Shown one piece after another: positions 17,398 to 26,139 of a DNA stretch of 64,000 bases. Source of the stretch: Serinicoccus chungangensis (GTDB lineage Bacteria > Actinomycetota > Actinomycetes > Actinomycetales > Dermatophilaceae). A program made the position numbers and the translations under genes. The notes beneath the pieces were generated by a model, which made no database searches, had not been told where the DNA came from, and worked only from the letters and a program-made list of their open reading frames with translations. How positions within the stretch are numbered: position 1 is the first letter of the stretch; every line of letters starts with the position of its first letter. The DNA lies in the NCBI RefSeq assembly GCF_001483745.1, contig NZ_LQBL01000027.1, positions 62,001 through 126,000 on the forward strand. Reading direction: 5' to 3'.

Positions 17398-18387
17398 ATG
17401 GACGTCCTGGCAGTGCTCTCGGTCGCGGTCCGCGGCGCGCTCGGCCCCGAGGCCGCGATCTACGCCCTGGCCGCGATCGGGCTCAACATCCACTTCGGCT
17501 ACACCGGGCTGCTCAACTTCGGCCAGGTGGGCTTCATGCTCGTCGGCGCCTACGGCACGGCCATCTCGGTGCTGTCCTTCGACGCGCCGCTGTGGGCCGG
17601 CGTGCTCGTCGGGATGGCCTGCGCCGTCGTCCTGGCGCTCGTCCTCGGGATCCCCACGCTGCGGCTGCGGGGCGACTACCTCGCCATCGCCACCATCGCC
17701 GCCGCCGAGGTCCTGCGCTACCTCTACCGCTCCTCGTTCGCCGAGCCCGTGACCGGCGGCGTCTTCGGGCTCGTGCAGTTCGCCGGCGAGTTCTACGCCG
17801 TCAACCCCTACACCGCCCCGCTGGAGCTGGGACCGCTGCGCTTCAACGAGCGGGCCCTGTGGCTGATGACCGTGGCCTGGGGCATCACCTTCCTCGCCGC
17901 CGGGCTGGTGTGGCTGCTCGTGCACAGCCCGTGGGGCCGCGTGCTGCGTGCGGTCCGGGAGGACGAGGACGCGGCCCGCAGCCTGGGCAAGAACGTCTTC
18001 GCCTACAAGATGCAGGCCCTCGTCCTCGGCGGCGTGCTCGGGGCGCTGGCAGGGTCGTTGCTGGCGATCAACAGCCAGGCGATCACCCCCGACGCCTTCA
18101 TCCCGATCATCACCTTCTACCTGTGGACGATCATGATCCTGGGCGGGGCGAGCCGGGTCCTCGGGCCGATCCTGGGCTCCATCGTCTTCTGGTTTCTGCT
18201 CACCTTCCTCGACGCCTTCCTCCGCGGCGCCATGTCGGCGGGCTGGATCCCCGGCAGCCTGCTGGCCCCGAGCGACATCGGCGCCGTGCGCTTCGCGGCC
18301 GTCGGCCTGGGGCTCATGCTCCTCATGGTGTTCCGGCCCGCGGGGCTCATCGGCAACCAGAAGGAGCTGCGTCTCGATGTCCGATGA
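17398..18387 (+). CDS. livM: LivM-type branched-chain amino acid ABC permease
   Basis: A 329-residue permease with about nine hydrophobic segments. The N-terminal block ALAAIGLNIHFGYTGLLNFGQVGFM is the LivM signature, and EDEDAARSLGKNVFAYKMQA corresponds to the loop contacting the ATPase subunits. It pairs with the LivH-type subunit. GAGGAGGGG lies directly upstream of the ATG at 17398, 11 bases after livH. Its 3' end overlaps livG by 11 bases. Confidence 0.93.
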   Translation: MDVLAVLSVAVRGALGPEAAIYALAAIGLNIHFGYTGLLNFGQVGFMLVGAYGTAISVLSFDAPLWAGVLVGMACAVVLALVLGIPTLRLRGDYLAIATIAAAEVLRYLYRSSFAEPVTGGVFGLVQFAGEFYAVNPYTAPLELGPLRFNERALWLMTVAWGITFLAAGLVWLLVHSPWGRVLRAVREDEDAARSLGKNVFAYKMQALVLGGVLGALAGSLLAINSQAITPDAFIPIITFYLWTIMILGGASRVLGPILGSIVFWFLLTFLDAFLRGAMSAGWIPGSLLAPSDIGAVRFAAVGLGLMLLMVFRPAGLIGNQKELRLDVR

Positions 18388-19306
18388 CCGCCACGAGGAC
18401 CTCCTCGCCCAGCGCGAGTCCGTCCACGAGCAGGAGCAGGAGCGCGAGGACGCCCCCTCGGTGGGGGCCCGGCGCGCGGCCGCGGCGCTGGCGGGCGTCG
18501 CCAACGTCCCCGGTGTCGCCAAGCCGGACGCGATCCTGGTGGCGGACGACATGTCCCGTCACTTCGGCGGTGTCCGGGCGGTCGAGGTGGAGCACCTGGA
18601 GATCCAGCGCGGCACCATCACCGCGCTCATCGGTCCCAACGGCGCCGGCAAGTCCACCTTCTTCAACCTCATCACCGGGTTCGACAGGCCCAACTCGGGC
18701 CGCTGGTCCTTCGACGGCAGGGACATCAGCGGCGCCCCGTCCTTCCGCATCGCGCGGCACGGCATGGTCCGGACCTTCCAGCTGACCAAGGCCCTGACCC
18801 GGCTCACCAGCCTGGAGAACCTCATGCTGGGGGCGACGGGGCAGCGCGGCGAACGTCTGCTGACCTCGTTGCTGCGCCCGGCCTGGGCCGCGCAGGAGGC
18901 GGGGATCCGCGAGCGGGCCGAGGAGCTGCTGGCACGGTTCAACCTCAGCCACATGCGCGACGAGTTCGCCGGCACCATGTCCGGGGGGCAGCGCAAGCTG
19001 CTCGAGATGGCGCGGGCCCTCATGGTGCAGCCGGACATGATCCTGCTCGACGAGCCCATGGCCGGGGTCAACCCCGCCCTCACCCAGTCGCTGCTGGGCC
19101 ACATCGAGGCCCTGCGGGACGAGGGCATGACCATCGTCCTCGTCGAGCACGACATGGACGTCATCATGTCGATCAGCGACTGGGTGGTCTGCTTCGCCCA
19201 GGGCAAGGTCATCGCCGAGGGCCGCCCGGACGACATCCGCAGGGACACCGCGGTCATCGACGCCTACCTCGGCACCCACCGCTCCCTCCAGGAGGACCAG
19301 ACGTGA
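18377..19306 (+). CDS. livG: LivG-type ABC transporter ATP-binding protein with extended N-terminus
   Basis: A 309-residue ATPase of the branched-chain amino acid uptake system. Walker A is GPNGAGKST (about residues 89-97), the signature is MSGGQRKLLEMARAL, Walker B is MILLDEPMAGVNP and the switch His lies in LVEHDMDV. The first 55 residues are a highly charged Glu/Arg-rich extension absent from ordinary LivG proteins of about 255 residues. The start at 18377 is supported by AAGGAG 11 bases upstream inside livM. The stop overlaps livF (GTGA). Confidence 0.93.
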   Translation: MSDDRHEDLLAQRESVHEQEQEREDAPSVGARRAAAALAGVANVPGVAKPDAILVADDMSRHFGGVRAVEVEHLEIQRGTITALIGPNGAGKSTFFNLITGFDRPNSGRWSFDGRDISGAPSFRIARHGMVRTFQLTKALTRLTSLENLMLGATGQRGERLLTSLLRPAWAAQEAGIRERAEELLARFNLSHMRDEFAGTMSGGQRKLLEMARALMVQPDMILLDEPMAGVNPALTQSLLGHIEALRDEGMTIVLVEHDMDVIMSISDWVVCFAQGKVIAEGRPDDIRRDTAVIDAYLGTHRSLQEDQT

Positions 19307-20109
19307 GCGAGGACGTGCGACCGGAGCACCCGCGCGAGGACGCCGACGCGGAGCGTCCGCCGGACGCCCCCGCGCCGCGTGCGGAGCGGGTCCTGTGGAC
19401 CGAGCAGCTCGTCGCCGGGTACATCCCGGACGTCGACATCCTGCGGGGGTGCACGGTCGAGGTCCGGACCGGGGAGCTCGTCGGCATCATCGGTCCCAAC
19501 GGCGCCGGGAAGTCCACCCTCATCAAGGCGATGTTCGGGCTGGTCCCGATCCGCTCGGGCCAGGTCCTGCTCCAGGGCACGGACATCACCGGTCGCCCGG
19601 CCCACAAGCTCGTGGCCGACGGCCTGGGCTACGTGCCGCAGAACAACAACGTCTTCCCCTCGCTGACCGTGGAGGAGAACCTCCAGATGGGCCTCTACCT
19701 CCGGCCCAAGGAGTATGCCGCGCGCTTCGGCGAGGTGAGCGACCTCTACCCCTTGCTCGCCGACCGCCGGTCCCAGCGAGCCGGTTCGCTCTCCGGTGGT
19801 GAGCGGCAGGTGGTCGCCATGGGACGGGCCCTCATGACCGGCCCGCACGTCCTCTTCCTCGACGAGCCGTCCGCCGGCCTGTCGCCCCTCATGCAGGACT
19901 CGGTGTTCGAGGCCGTCGCGCGGATCAACGAGTCGGGGGTGTCGGTGCTCATGGTGGAGCAGAACGCCCGCCAGTGCCTGGAGATCTCCGACCGCGCCTA
20001 CGTGCTCGACCAGGGTCAGGACGCCTACACGGGGACGGGTGCCGAGCTGGCCCGCGACCCCAAGGTCATCGAGCTCTACCTCGGCACCCTGGCGCGCGTC
20101 GACGGCTGA
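19303..20109 (+). CDS. livF: LivF-type ABC transporter ATP-binding protein
   Basis: The second ATPase of the uptake system (268 residues). Walker A is GPNGAGKST (about 66-74), the LivF-typical GLGYVPQNNNVFPSLTVEENL block follows, the signature is LSGGERQVVAMGRAL, Walker B is VLFLDEPSAGLSP and the switch region reads MVEQNAR, as is normal for LivF. An acidic N-terminal tail of about 28 residues precedes the core. It ends the plus-strand liv operon; a strong hairpin lies 39 bases downstream. Confidence 0.93.
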   Translation: MSEDVRPEHPREDADAERPPDAPAPRAERVLWTEQLVAGYIPDVDILRGCTVEVRTGELVGIIGPNGAGKSTLIKAMFGLVPIRSGQVLLQGTDITGRPAHKLVADGLGYVPQNNNVFPSLTVEENLQMGLYLRPKEYAARFGEVSDLYPLLADRRSQRAGSLSGGERQVVAMGRALMTGPHVLFLDEPSAGLSPLMQDSVFEAVARINESGVSVLMVEQNARQCLEISDRAYVLDQGQDAYTGTGAELARDPKVIELYLGTLARVDG

Positions 20110-20148
20110 GAGCGGCCGACGCGGCCCGGCGGTCGCCGGTGGCGACCG

Positions 20149-20180
20149 GTGGTGGCCGGGTGCGCGCACCCGGCCACCAC
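20149..20180. terminator. Bidirectional terminator hairpin between livF and livK
   Basis: A perfect 15-bp stem, GTGGTGGCCGGGTGC (20149-20163) against GCACCCGGCCACCAC (20166-20180), with a 2-base centre. It lies between the convergent livF and livK stops and would work in both directions. No T tract flanks it. Confidence 0.75.
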
Positions 20181-20185
20181 GGCGC

Positions 20186-21538
20186 TCACTCGGCGGGGTT
20201 GGCCTCGACCGTCTCGAGCGACTGCAGCTCGCCCGCGTCGTCGAACTCGTAGACCTCGATGGTGGCGGTCCCGGGCTCACCGGCGTCGGTGAAGTCCAGC
20301 GGGCCGCTCGCACCGTTGTAGTCGATGTCCTCGCCGTCCTCCAGCAGGCCCAGGCACTCCTCGTAGGAGGTGCACTCGGTGCCCTCGCTCGTCACCCCGT
20401 TGACCTCGGCCTTGAAGTCCGCGGCGTTCACGGAGTCGGCCGCCACGGCCGCCAGGGCCATGGTGACGGCGCAGTCGTAGACCTGCGGGGCGAACTGGGT
20501 CTCCTCCAGGTCGGGCGCGAACTCCTGCAGCCGGGAGATGAAGTCCGGGTTGTCGGCCGAGGCCGGCGCCGTCCCCTTCATCCCGGCGATGACGCTGGGG
20601 TCCGACTCGTTGACGATGCTGCCGAGGTCGGCCGAGCGCAGTCCGTCGGCGCCGTAGACGCCGACGGTGTCGGGCGTCAGGCCGGCCTCGAACATGCCCT
20701 GGAGGATCTGGCCTCCCTCCTCGAAGGCGATGACGACCACGGCATCCGGCTGGGCCGCCTCCACCGAGGACACGACGGCGTTGAACTCACGGGCCAGCGG
20801 GTCGTAGGTCTCGTTGAGCGCCACGGTCGCCCCGGCGTTCTCCAGCGCGGTGGCGGTGGCCTCGGCCAGACCCGAGCCGTAGTCGTCCGCCCGGGCGACG
20901 ATCGCGACGTTGCTGTAGCCGTCGTTGACGATGGTGTTGGCGAGCACCGGCCCCTGCAGCGCGTCCGAGGGAGCGGTCCGGATGTAGAGCCCGTCGTCCT
21001 CGTAGTCGGTGAACGTCGGGGCGGTGTTGGAGCCGGAGCACTGCATGACGTTGGCCCCGGTGACCCGGTCGATGATGGCGAGGGACATCCCGGACGCGGC
21101 AGCGCCGACGATGGCGCTGGGCTGCTCGGCGAGGATGCGGTCCGCAGCCTGCTGGGCGGCGGCCTCCTGCCCCGCCTCGTCACCGGCCACGGGGGCCGGT
21201 ACCTCCTGGCCGAGGACGCCGCCGGCGGCGTTGATGTCCTCGATCGCCAGACTCAGGGCCTCGATCTGGGGCGGGCCGAGGAAGGCCAGCTGGCCGGTCT
21301 CGGGGAGCACGTAGCCGAAGGTGAAGGTGTCCGAGGTGTTGCCGTCACCCCCGGCGGACTCCTCCTCGGTCTCCATCGACTCGTCGGAGGAGCCGTCCCC
21401 CTCGTCCTCCTCCGCGGCGGTGTCCTCCGCAGCGGTCTCCTCGGTCGCGGTCTCGTCGGCGGCGTCGCCGCCGCAGGCTGCGAGCATGGCCAGGGCCGAC
21501 AGGGCGGCCACGCTCCTCAGGTGCGTCTTCACACGCAT
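20186..21538 (-). CDS. livK: Branched-chain amino acid ABC transporter substrate-binding lipoprotein
   Basis: A 450-residue exported binding protein. The N-terminus has a Lys/Arg start, a hydrophobic helix and the lipobox LAAC (Cys22), so it should be a lipoprotein. A very acidic, low-complexity Asp/Glu/Thr/Ser linker of about 45 residues precedes the type I periplasmic binding fold (TFTFGYVLPETGQLAFLG and VVIAFEEGGQILQGMFEAG recognisable). It supplies substrate to the LivHMGF channel but is encoded convergently, with its own promoter. GAGAGG sits 6 bases before the ATG at 21538. Branched-chain amino acids are the family default; amides or urea are possible. Confidence 0.92.
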   Translation of the reverse strand: MRVKTHLRSVAALSALAMLAACGGDAADETATEETAAEDTAAEEDEGDGSSDESMETEEESAGGDGNTSDTFTFGYVLPETGQLAFLGPPQIEALSLAIEDINAAGGVLGQEVPAPVAGDEAGQEAAAQQAADRILAEQPSAIVGAAASGMSLAIIDRVTGANVMQCSGSNTAPTFTDYEDDGLYIRTAPSDALQGPVLANTIVNDGYSNVAIVARADDYGSGLAEATATALENAGATVALNETYDPLAREFNAVVSSVEAAQPDAVVVIAFEEGGQILQGMFEAGLTPDTVGVYGADGLRSADLGSIVNESDPSVIAGMKGTAPASADNPDFISRLQEFAPDLEETQFAPQVYDCAVTMALAAVAADSVNAADFKAEVNGVTSEGTECTSYEECLGLLEDGEDIDYNGASGPLDFTDAGEPGTATIEVYEFDDAGELQSLETVEANPAE

Positions 21539-21590
21539 GTGTCACCTCTCTGGTGTTCGGGGGGCATCGTTGCCCCGTCCACGGGATCTC

Positions 21591-21596
21591 ACCCTA
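21591..21596 (-). promoter_or_regulatory. -10 box of livK
   Basis: On the minus strand this reads TAGGGT, about 52 bases before the livK ATG. A small leader hairpin (GGGGCAACGATGCCCC on the minus strand) lies between it and the Shine-Dalgarno sequence. No clear -35 element is seen. Confidence 0.5.
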
Positions 21597-21624
21597 GGAC
21601 GCGCCACCCACCGTCGTGCGCATC

Positions 21625-21640
21625 GTCACCAAACTGTGAC
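21625..21640. promoter_or_regulatory. Operator-like dyad upstream of livK
   Basis: GTCAC-N6-GTGAC forms a 5+5 inverted repeat about 29 bases upstream of the livK -10 box, between livK and the methyltransferase stop. It could bind an activator or repressor of livK; the regulator is unknown. Confidence 0.35.
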
Positions 21641-21644
21641 CTGA

Positions 21645-22469
21645 TCAGGGCCGATGGGCCACGAGGATGGCGGTCCCGGGCAGGAGGCGACCGCGGACCG
21701 GCCCCCACCCGCCCCACTCCCGCTCCAGCCCCGGGGGCCATCCGGGCTCGACGAGGTCGACGAGGACGAGGCCGGCGCCGTGGACCGCGCGGACGAGGTC
21801 GCCCACCGTGCGGTGGTGCTCGGTGTAGGTCGCCGTCCCGTCCTCGGTCTCCTCGACGTAGGCCTCGTCGGTGGAGTACGGGTACCTCGCGACGAGCCCC
21901 TCGGGGCCGGGGAGGTCGGGGAAGACCCACCGGAACGGGTGCGGGAGCGAGAAGACCACCCGACCTCCGGGGCGGACGACCCGGGCCCACTCCCGCAGCA
22001 CCGCGTCGGCGTCCGGCACGAAGGCCAGCACCCCGTGGGCTGTGACCACCAGGTCCACGCACGCGTCCGCGAAGGGCAGCCTGGCCCCGTCGCACTGGGC
22101 ATACCCCTGCGGGGCCGGACCGGCGGACCGGGCGTCGATCCCGCGCCCGACCTGCAGCATCCCCGCGCTGAGGTCGGTGCTGACCACCCTGGCCCCCTGG
22201 GCGGCGCACCACCGTCCTCCCTGCGCCGCACCCGCCCCGACCTCGAGGACGTCCTGCCCCCGCAGCCCGCCCAGGAGGCCCAGCTCCCGTTCCGTCCAGC
22301 CCTCGGGGCCCCACGTGAGCTCGGCGTCGCCCAGGTCCACCCCGTGCTCGTCGTAGTACCGGTCGGCCTCGGCGTCCCACCACGTCCGGACCGCGCGGGC
22401 GGACTCCTCGTGCGTGGCCCGCCGTCGCACGGCGCGGTCGGGGGAGGTCGGGGGGCCCGGGTGGTCCAT
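21645..22469 (-). CDS. Class I SAM-dependent methyltransferase
   Basis: A 274-residue cytoplasmic methyltransferase. The SAM-binding motif I is [14 protein letters not shown] (about residues 75-88), followed by VVSTDLSAGML (motif II acidic residue) and DLVVTAHGVLAFV. A methyltransferase of this kind lies next to rpsA in many actinobacteria, but its substrate is not known to me. It is divergent from rpsA, whose -35 element lies only 18 bases from this start codon. Confidence 0.85.
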   Translation of the reverse strand: MDHPGPPTSPDRAVRRRATHEESARAVRTWWDAEADRYYDEHGVDLGDAELTWGPEGWTERELGLLGGLRGQDVLEVGAGAAQGGRWCAAQGARVVSTDLSAGMLQVGRGIDARSAGPAPQGYAQCDGARLPFADACVDLVVTAHGVLAFVPDADAVLREWARVVRPGGRVVFSLPHPFRWVFPDLPGPEGLVARYPYSTDEAYVEETEDGTATYTEHHRTVGDLVRAVHGAGLVLVDLVEPGWPPGLEREWGGWGPVRGRLLPGTAILVAHRP

Positions 22470-22487
22470 GACCCCATGATGCGCGCT

Positions 22488-22516
22488 TTGACCTGCCTGA
22501 GGTGCACCGATAGGCT
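22488..22516 (+). promoter_or_regulatory. Strong sigma-70-type promoter of rpsA
   Basis: TTGACC (22488-22493), a 17-base spacer and TAGGCT (22511-22516) make the best housekeeping promoter in the window. The start of transcription should be near 22523, leaving a leader of roughly 115 bases before the rpsA ATG. Confidence 0.8.
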
Positions 22517-22546
22517 GTCAGGGTTCGTCATGCGTCCTCGTGGTGC

Positions 22547-22567
22547 CCGGGAGCGTCCAGCTCCCGG
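22547..22567 (+). promoter_or_regulatory. Hairpin in the rpsA mRNA leader
   Basis: CCGGGAGC (22547-22554) and GCTCCCGG (22560-22567) form a perfect 8-bp stem with a GTCCA loop inside the predicted rpsA leader. It may take part in autoregulation or attenuation; rpsA leaders are known targets of S1 autocontrol in other bacteria. No run of T follows. Confidence 0.5.
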
Positions 22568-22639
22568 AGTCCTCGGTCACGACGCGGCGGACACGCACAT
22601 CCATCCATACATCGTGTCCACAATCGGAGTCCCTACTAC

Positions 22640-24103
22640 ATGACTGCCACCACGGCCGAGAAGGCCACCTCCCAGATCGCCGTCAACGACATCGGCTCTG
22701 AGGAGGAACTGCTCGCGGCCATCGACGCCACGATCAAGAACTTCAACGACGGCGACATCGTCGAGGGAGTGATCGTCAAGGTCGACCGCGACGAGGTCCT
22801 GCTCGACATCGGCTACAAGACCGAGGGGGTCATCCCCTCCCGTGAGCTCGCCATCAAGCACGACGTCGACCCCTCCGAGGTCGTCACCGTCGGCGACGAG
22901 GTCGAGGCCCTGGTCCTCCAGAAGGAGGACAAGGAGGGCCGCCTGATCCTGTCCAAGAAGCGCGCCCAGTACGAGCGCGCCTGGGGCTCGATCGAGCAGA
23001 TCAAGGAGGAGGACGGCGTCGTCACCGGCACCGTCATCGAGGTCGTCAAGGGCGGTCTCATCCTCGACATCGGTCTGCGCGGCTTCCTGCCCGCCTCGCT
23101 CGTCGAGATGCGCCGCGTCCGCGACCTCCAGCCCTACGTCGGCAAGGAGATCGAGGCCAAGATCATCGAGCTGGACAAGAACCGCAACAACGTGGTCCTG
23201 TCGCGCCGCGCCTGGCTGGAGCAGACCCAGTCCGAGGTGCGCACCACCTTCCTCAAGGAGCTGGCCAAGGGCCAGGTCCGCTCCGGGGTGGTCAGCAGCA
23301 TCGTGAACTTCGGCGCCTTCGTCGACCTGGGTGGCGGGGTGGACGGCCTCGTGCACGTGTCCGAGCTGTCCTGGAAGCACATCGACCACCCGGGTGAGGT
23401 CGTCGAGGTCGGAGACGAGGTCACCGTCGAGGTCCTGGACGTCGACATGGACCGCGAGCGGGTCTCGCTCTCGCTTAAGGCGACCCTCGAGGACCCGTGG
23501 CAGACCTTCGCCCGCACGCACGCGATCGGCCAGGTCGTGCCCGGCAAGGTCACCAAGCTGGTCCCCTTCGGCGCCTTCGTGCGCGTCGAGGACGGCATCG
23601 AGGGCCTCGTGCACATCTCCGAGCTGGCCGAGCGCCACGTGGAGCTGCCCGAGCAGATCGTCACCGTCGGCGCCGAGGTGTTCGTCAAGGTCATCGACAT
23701 CGACCTGGAGCGCCGCCGCATCTCGCTGTCGCTCAAGCAGGCCAACGACGCGGTCGCCAACGAGTTCGACCCGACGCTGTACGGCATGGCTGCCGAGTAC
23801 GACGAGCAGGGCAACTACAAGTACCCCGAGGGCTTCGACCCCGAGACCAACGAGTGGCTCGAGGGGCACGAGGAGCAGCGGGAGAAGTGGGAGAAGGAGT
23901 ACGCCGACGCCCACGCCCGCTGGGAGGCGCACAAGGCGCAGGTCGAGGCCGCGTCCGAGGCCGACTCCTCGGCCGGCGTCGAGGTCGCCCCGGCGTCCAC
24001 GTCATACTCCTCGGACAACACCACCGGCTCCGACGACGGCGCGGGCACCCTCGCCTCGGACGAGGCGCTGGCCGCGCTGCGGGAGAAGCTCACCGGGAAC
24101 TGA
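22640..24103 (+). CDS. rpsA: 30S ribosomal protein S1
   Basis: Ribosomal protein S1 (487 residues) unwinds and delivers mRNA to the 30S subunit. Four S1 RNA-binding domains are visible between residues about 35 and 370, with repeated blocks such as GFLPASLVEMR, VNFGAFVDLGGGVDGLVHVSELSW and VPFGAFVRVEDGIEGLVHISEL. They are followed by an acidic, Glu/Ser-rich tail, as in other actinobacteria. No strong Shine-Dalgarno sequence precedes the ATG at 22640. coaE, the usual next gene, is absent; a BCCT transporter follows instead. Confidence 0.98.
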   Translation: MTATTAEKATSQIAVNDIGSEEELLAAIDATIKNFNDGDIVEGVIVKVDRDEVLLDIGYKTEGVIPSRELAIKHDVDPSEVVTVGDEVEALVLQKEDKEGRLILSKKRAQYERAWGSIEQIKEEDGVVTGTVIEVVKGGLILDIGLRGFLPASLVEMRRVRDLQPYVGKEIEAKIIELDKNRNNVVLSRRAWLEQTQSEVRTTFLKELAKGQVRSGVVSSIVNFGAFVDLGGGVDGLVHVSELSWKHIDHPGEVVEVGDEVTVEVLDVDMDRERVSLSLKATLEDPWQTFARTHAIGQVVPGKVTKLVPFGAFVRVEDGIEGLVHISELAERHVELPEQIVTVGAEVFVKVIDIDLERRRISLSLKQANDAVANEFDPTLYGMAAEYDEQGNYKYPEGFDPETNEWLEGHEEQREKWEKEYADAHARWEAHKAQVEAASEADSSAGVEVAPASTSYSSDNTTGSDDGAGTLASDEALAALREKLTGN

Positions 24104-24117
24104 CCCTCGGTCCCCAA

Positions 24118-24159
24118 GACGACGGTCCGCCCTGCCGCTCGGCAGGGCGGACCGTCGTC
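24118..24159 (+). terminator. Terminator hairpin after rpsA
   Basis: A perfect 19-bp stem (24118-24136 with 24141-24159) closes a GCTC loop, 15 bases after the rpsA stop. It is the strongest terminator-like hairpin in the window and separates rpsA from the BCCT gene. Confidence 0.85.
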
Positions 24160-24190
24160 GTCTGCCCCCGGGCCGTCGGCGAGCGGATGA

Positions 24191-24196
24191 TACGGT
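24191..24196 (+). promoter_or_regulatory. -10 box of the BCCT transporter gene
   Basis: TACGGT lies 60 bases upstream of the start codon at 24257, after the rpsA terminator. No convincing -35 element is visible. Confidence 0.4.
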
Positions 24197-24256
24197 GCCA
24201 CGGCCGAGATCGCGCACTGACACGACCCCTGTACGACGTCGACGAAACCGGAGATC

Positions 24257-26047
24257 ATGGACGACAACGCTGCACAGACGGACCAGGCCCCGCCGCCCGG
24301 TCCGGAGACCTCGTCCGTGGAGCAGCAGCTGCTGCGCCACGGCGTGAAGCTGGGGCCCGGGGGGGTGGCCCCCAGGGTGTTCTGGCCCGCGCTGGCGCTC
24401 GTGGCGATCGTCGCGGTGTTCTCCGCCGTCTTCACCGACACCGCCGGAGACCTCTGGAACAGCATCCAGAGCGGGATCGTCACGAACTTCGGCTGGTTCT
24501 ACACCCTCGCCATCGCCGGCTTCGTGGTGTTCGCCCTGTTCCTGGCCTTCAGCCGGTTCGGTGACATCACGCTGGGCCGGGACGGGGAGGAGGCCGAGTT
24601 CGGGCTCATGTCGTGGTTCGCCATGCTCTTCGCGGCCGGCATGGGCATCGGCCTGGTCTTCTACGGCGTGGCCGAGCCCCTGACGTTCTTCACCTCCCCG
24701 CCGCCCGGGGTGTCGCCTGACGCCTCGAACGCCGAGCTGGCCGAGCGCGCCATGGCCCAGACCTTCATGCACTGGGGGTTCCACCCCTGGTCGGTCTACG
24801 TCATCATCGGCCTGTCCCTGGCCTACGCCATCCACCGCAAGGGACGTCCCGTCTCCATCCGCTGGGCGCTCGAGCCGCTCTTCGGCGACCGCGTGAAGGG
24901 GACCCTCGGTGACGTCGTGGATATCCTGGCGATCGTCGGCACCGTGTTCGGGGTCGCGACCTCGCTGGGGCTCGGGGTGACCCAGGTGGCCACCGGGCTG
25001 AGCGAGCTCGGGATCGTGGACGAGAGCAGCAACCTGCTGCTGGTCGTCCTCATCGTCGGCATCACGGCGATCGCCGTGGTCTCCGTGGTGAGCGGGGTCG
25101 GCAAGGGCATCCGCTACCTCTCGAACGGCAACCTCGTCCTGGCCGGCATCTTCCTCCTCGCGGTCCTGCTCCTGGGACCCACGCTCTTCCTTGCCCGCGA
25201 CTTCGTCCAGTCGTTGGGCGCGTACGCGGCCAGCATCATCCCGCTCACCTTCGAGGGCTTCGCCTACAGCGGTGAGGAGGGGATCAGCTGGGCCAGCGGA
25301 TGGACCATCTTCTACTGGGGCTGGTGGATCTCCTGGGCGCCCTTCGTCGGTGTCTTCATCGCCCGCATCTCCCGTGGGCGTACGGTTCGGGAGTTCGTCA
25401 CCGGTGCCCTGCTCGTGCCGACGCTGGCCAGCTTCGTGTGGTTCACCGTCATGGGCGGCACCGCCATCATGCGGCAGATCGAGGTCGGCGACCTCGTCGG
25501 CGAGGACGGGGTGACGGCGGAGGCTGCACTGTTCGACACCCTGAACACCCTGCCGTTGGGCACGGTCCTGTCCGGGATCGCGATCATCCTGGTCGTCATC
25601 TTCTTCGTGACCTCCTCCGACTCCGGCTCGCTGGTCGTGGACATGCTCGCCTCCGGTGGCCATCCGGACCCCCCGACCTGGAGCCGCGTGCTCTGGGCCG
25701 GGCTGGAGGGCCTGCTGGCCATCGGCCTGCTGCTGGCCGGCGGCTCGGCCGGCCTGAGCGCCCTGCAGGCGGGGTCCGTCGCGACCGGCTTCCCGTTCGC
25801 GATCGTCATGGTGCTCATCGCCATCTCCCTCTACAAGGCGCTGTCCGCCGAGCACCGCACCATCACCCAGGCGGAGCTGCGCATGCGGCGGCGCGAGCTG
25901 ACGGGTGAGATTCACGAGAACTTCGACGACGTCTTCGGTCCCAAGGTCGACGACCGCATCGACTACGCCCTGTCGCGGACCCACGGCGTGTCCTGGCGGT
26001 CCGGACGGCAGAAGAAGGCGCCGGCGGCGGACGGCAGGCGCGACTAG
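24257..26047 (+). CDS. BCCT family betaine/choline/carnitine-type transporter
   Basis: A 596-residue transporter with 12 predicted helices, a 40-residue polar N-terminus and a charged C-terminal tail of about 75 residues. The family's Gly-rich unwound helix reads [16 protein letters not shown], and the Trp-rich substrate site [24 protein letters not shown] is intact. BCCT proteins import betaine, ectoine, choline or carnitine with Na+ or H+; Gly-rich sequences of this GMGIG form resemble the Na+-coupled BetP group. The charged tail could sense osmotic stress as in BetP; that is inference. CGGAG lies 4 bases before the ATG. It occupies the position where coaE is common. Confidence 0.93.
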   Translation: MDDNAAQTDQAPPPGPETSSVEQQLLRHGVKLGPGGVAPRVFWPALALVAIVAVFSAVFTDTAGDLWNSIQSGIVTNFGWFYTLAIAGFVVFALFLAFSRFGDITLGRDGEEAEFGLMSWFAMLFAAGMGIGLVFYGVAEPLTFFTSPPPGVSPDASNAELAERAMAQTFMHWGFHPWSVYVIIGLSLAYAIHRKGRPVSIRWALEPLFGDRVKGTLGDVVDILAIVGTVFGVATSLGLGVTQVATGLSELGIVDESSNLLLVVLIVGITAIAVVSVVSGVGKGIRYLSNGNLVLAGIFLLAVLLLGPTLFLARDFVQSLGAYAASIIPLTFEGFAYSGEEGISWASGWTIFYWGWWISWAPFVGVFIARISRGRTVREFVTGALLVPTLASFVWFTVMGGTAIMRQIEVGDLVGEDGVTAEAALFDTLNTLPLGTVLSGIAIILVVIFFVTSSDSGSLVVDMLASGGHPDPPTWSRVLWAGLEGLLAIGLLLAGGSAGLSALQAGSVATGFPFAIVMVLIAISLYKALSAEHRTITQAELRMRRRELTGEIHENFDDVFGPKVDDRIDYALSRTHGVSWRSGRQKKAPAADGRRD

Positions 26048-26080
26048 CGCGCTTCCCTGAGCGACGTCGGCGACGACGAA

Positions 26081-26110
26081 GGGTGGCCCGGCCGATCGGC
26101 CGGGCCACTC
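26081..26110 (+). terminator. Terminator hairpin between the BCCT gene and uvrB
   Basis: A 26-base perfect palindrome (26083-26108), extended by two more pairs to GGGTGG...CCACTC, followed directly by TTGTC. It ends one base before the uvrB damage-promoter 9-mer, so read-through from the transporter should be blocked. Confidence 0.8.
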
Positions 26111-26133
26111 TTGTCAGTCCCGAGGACTACCGT
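26111..26133 (+). promoter_or_regulatory. uvrB promoter: RecA-NDp/PafBC-type damage element plus -10
   Basis: TTGTCAGTC (26111-26119), exactly 8 bases, then TACCGT (26128-26133), then 6 bases to the uvrB ATG at 26140. The layout equals tTGTCRgtg-N8-TAnnnT with a leaderless start. No LexA-type palindrome is present. Confidence 0.8.
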
Positions 26134-26139
26134 AGAGGC

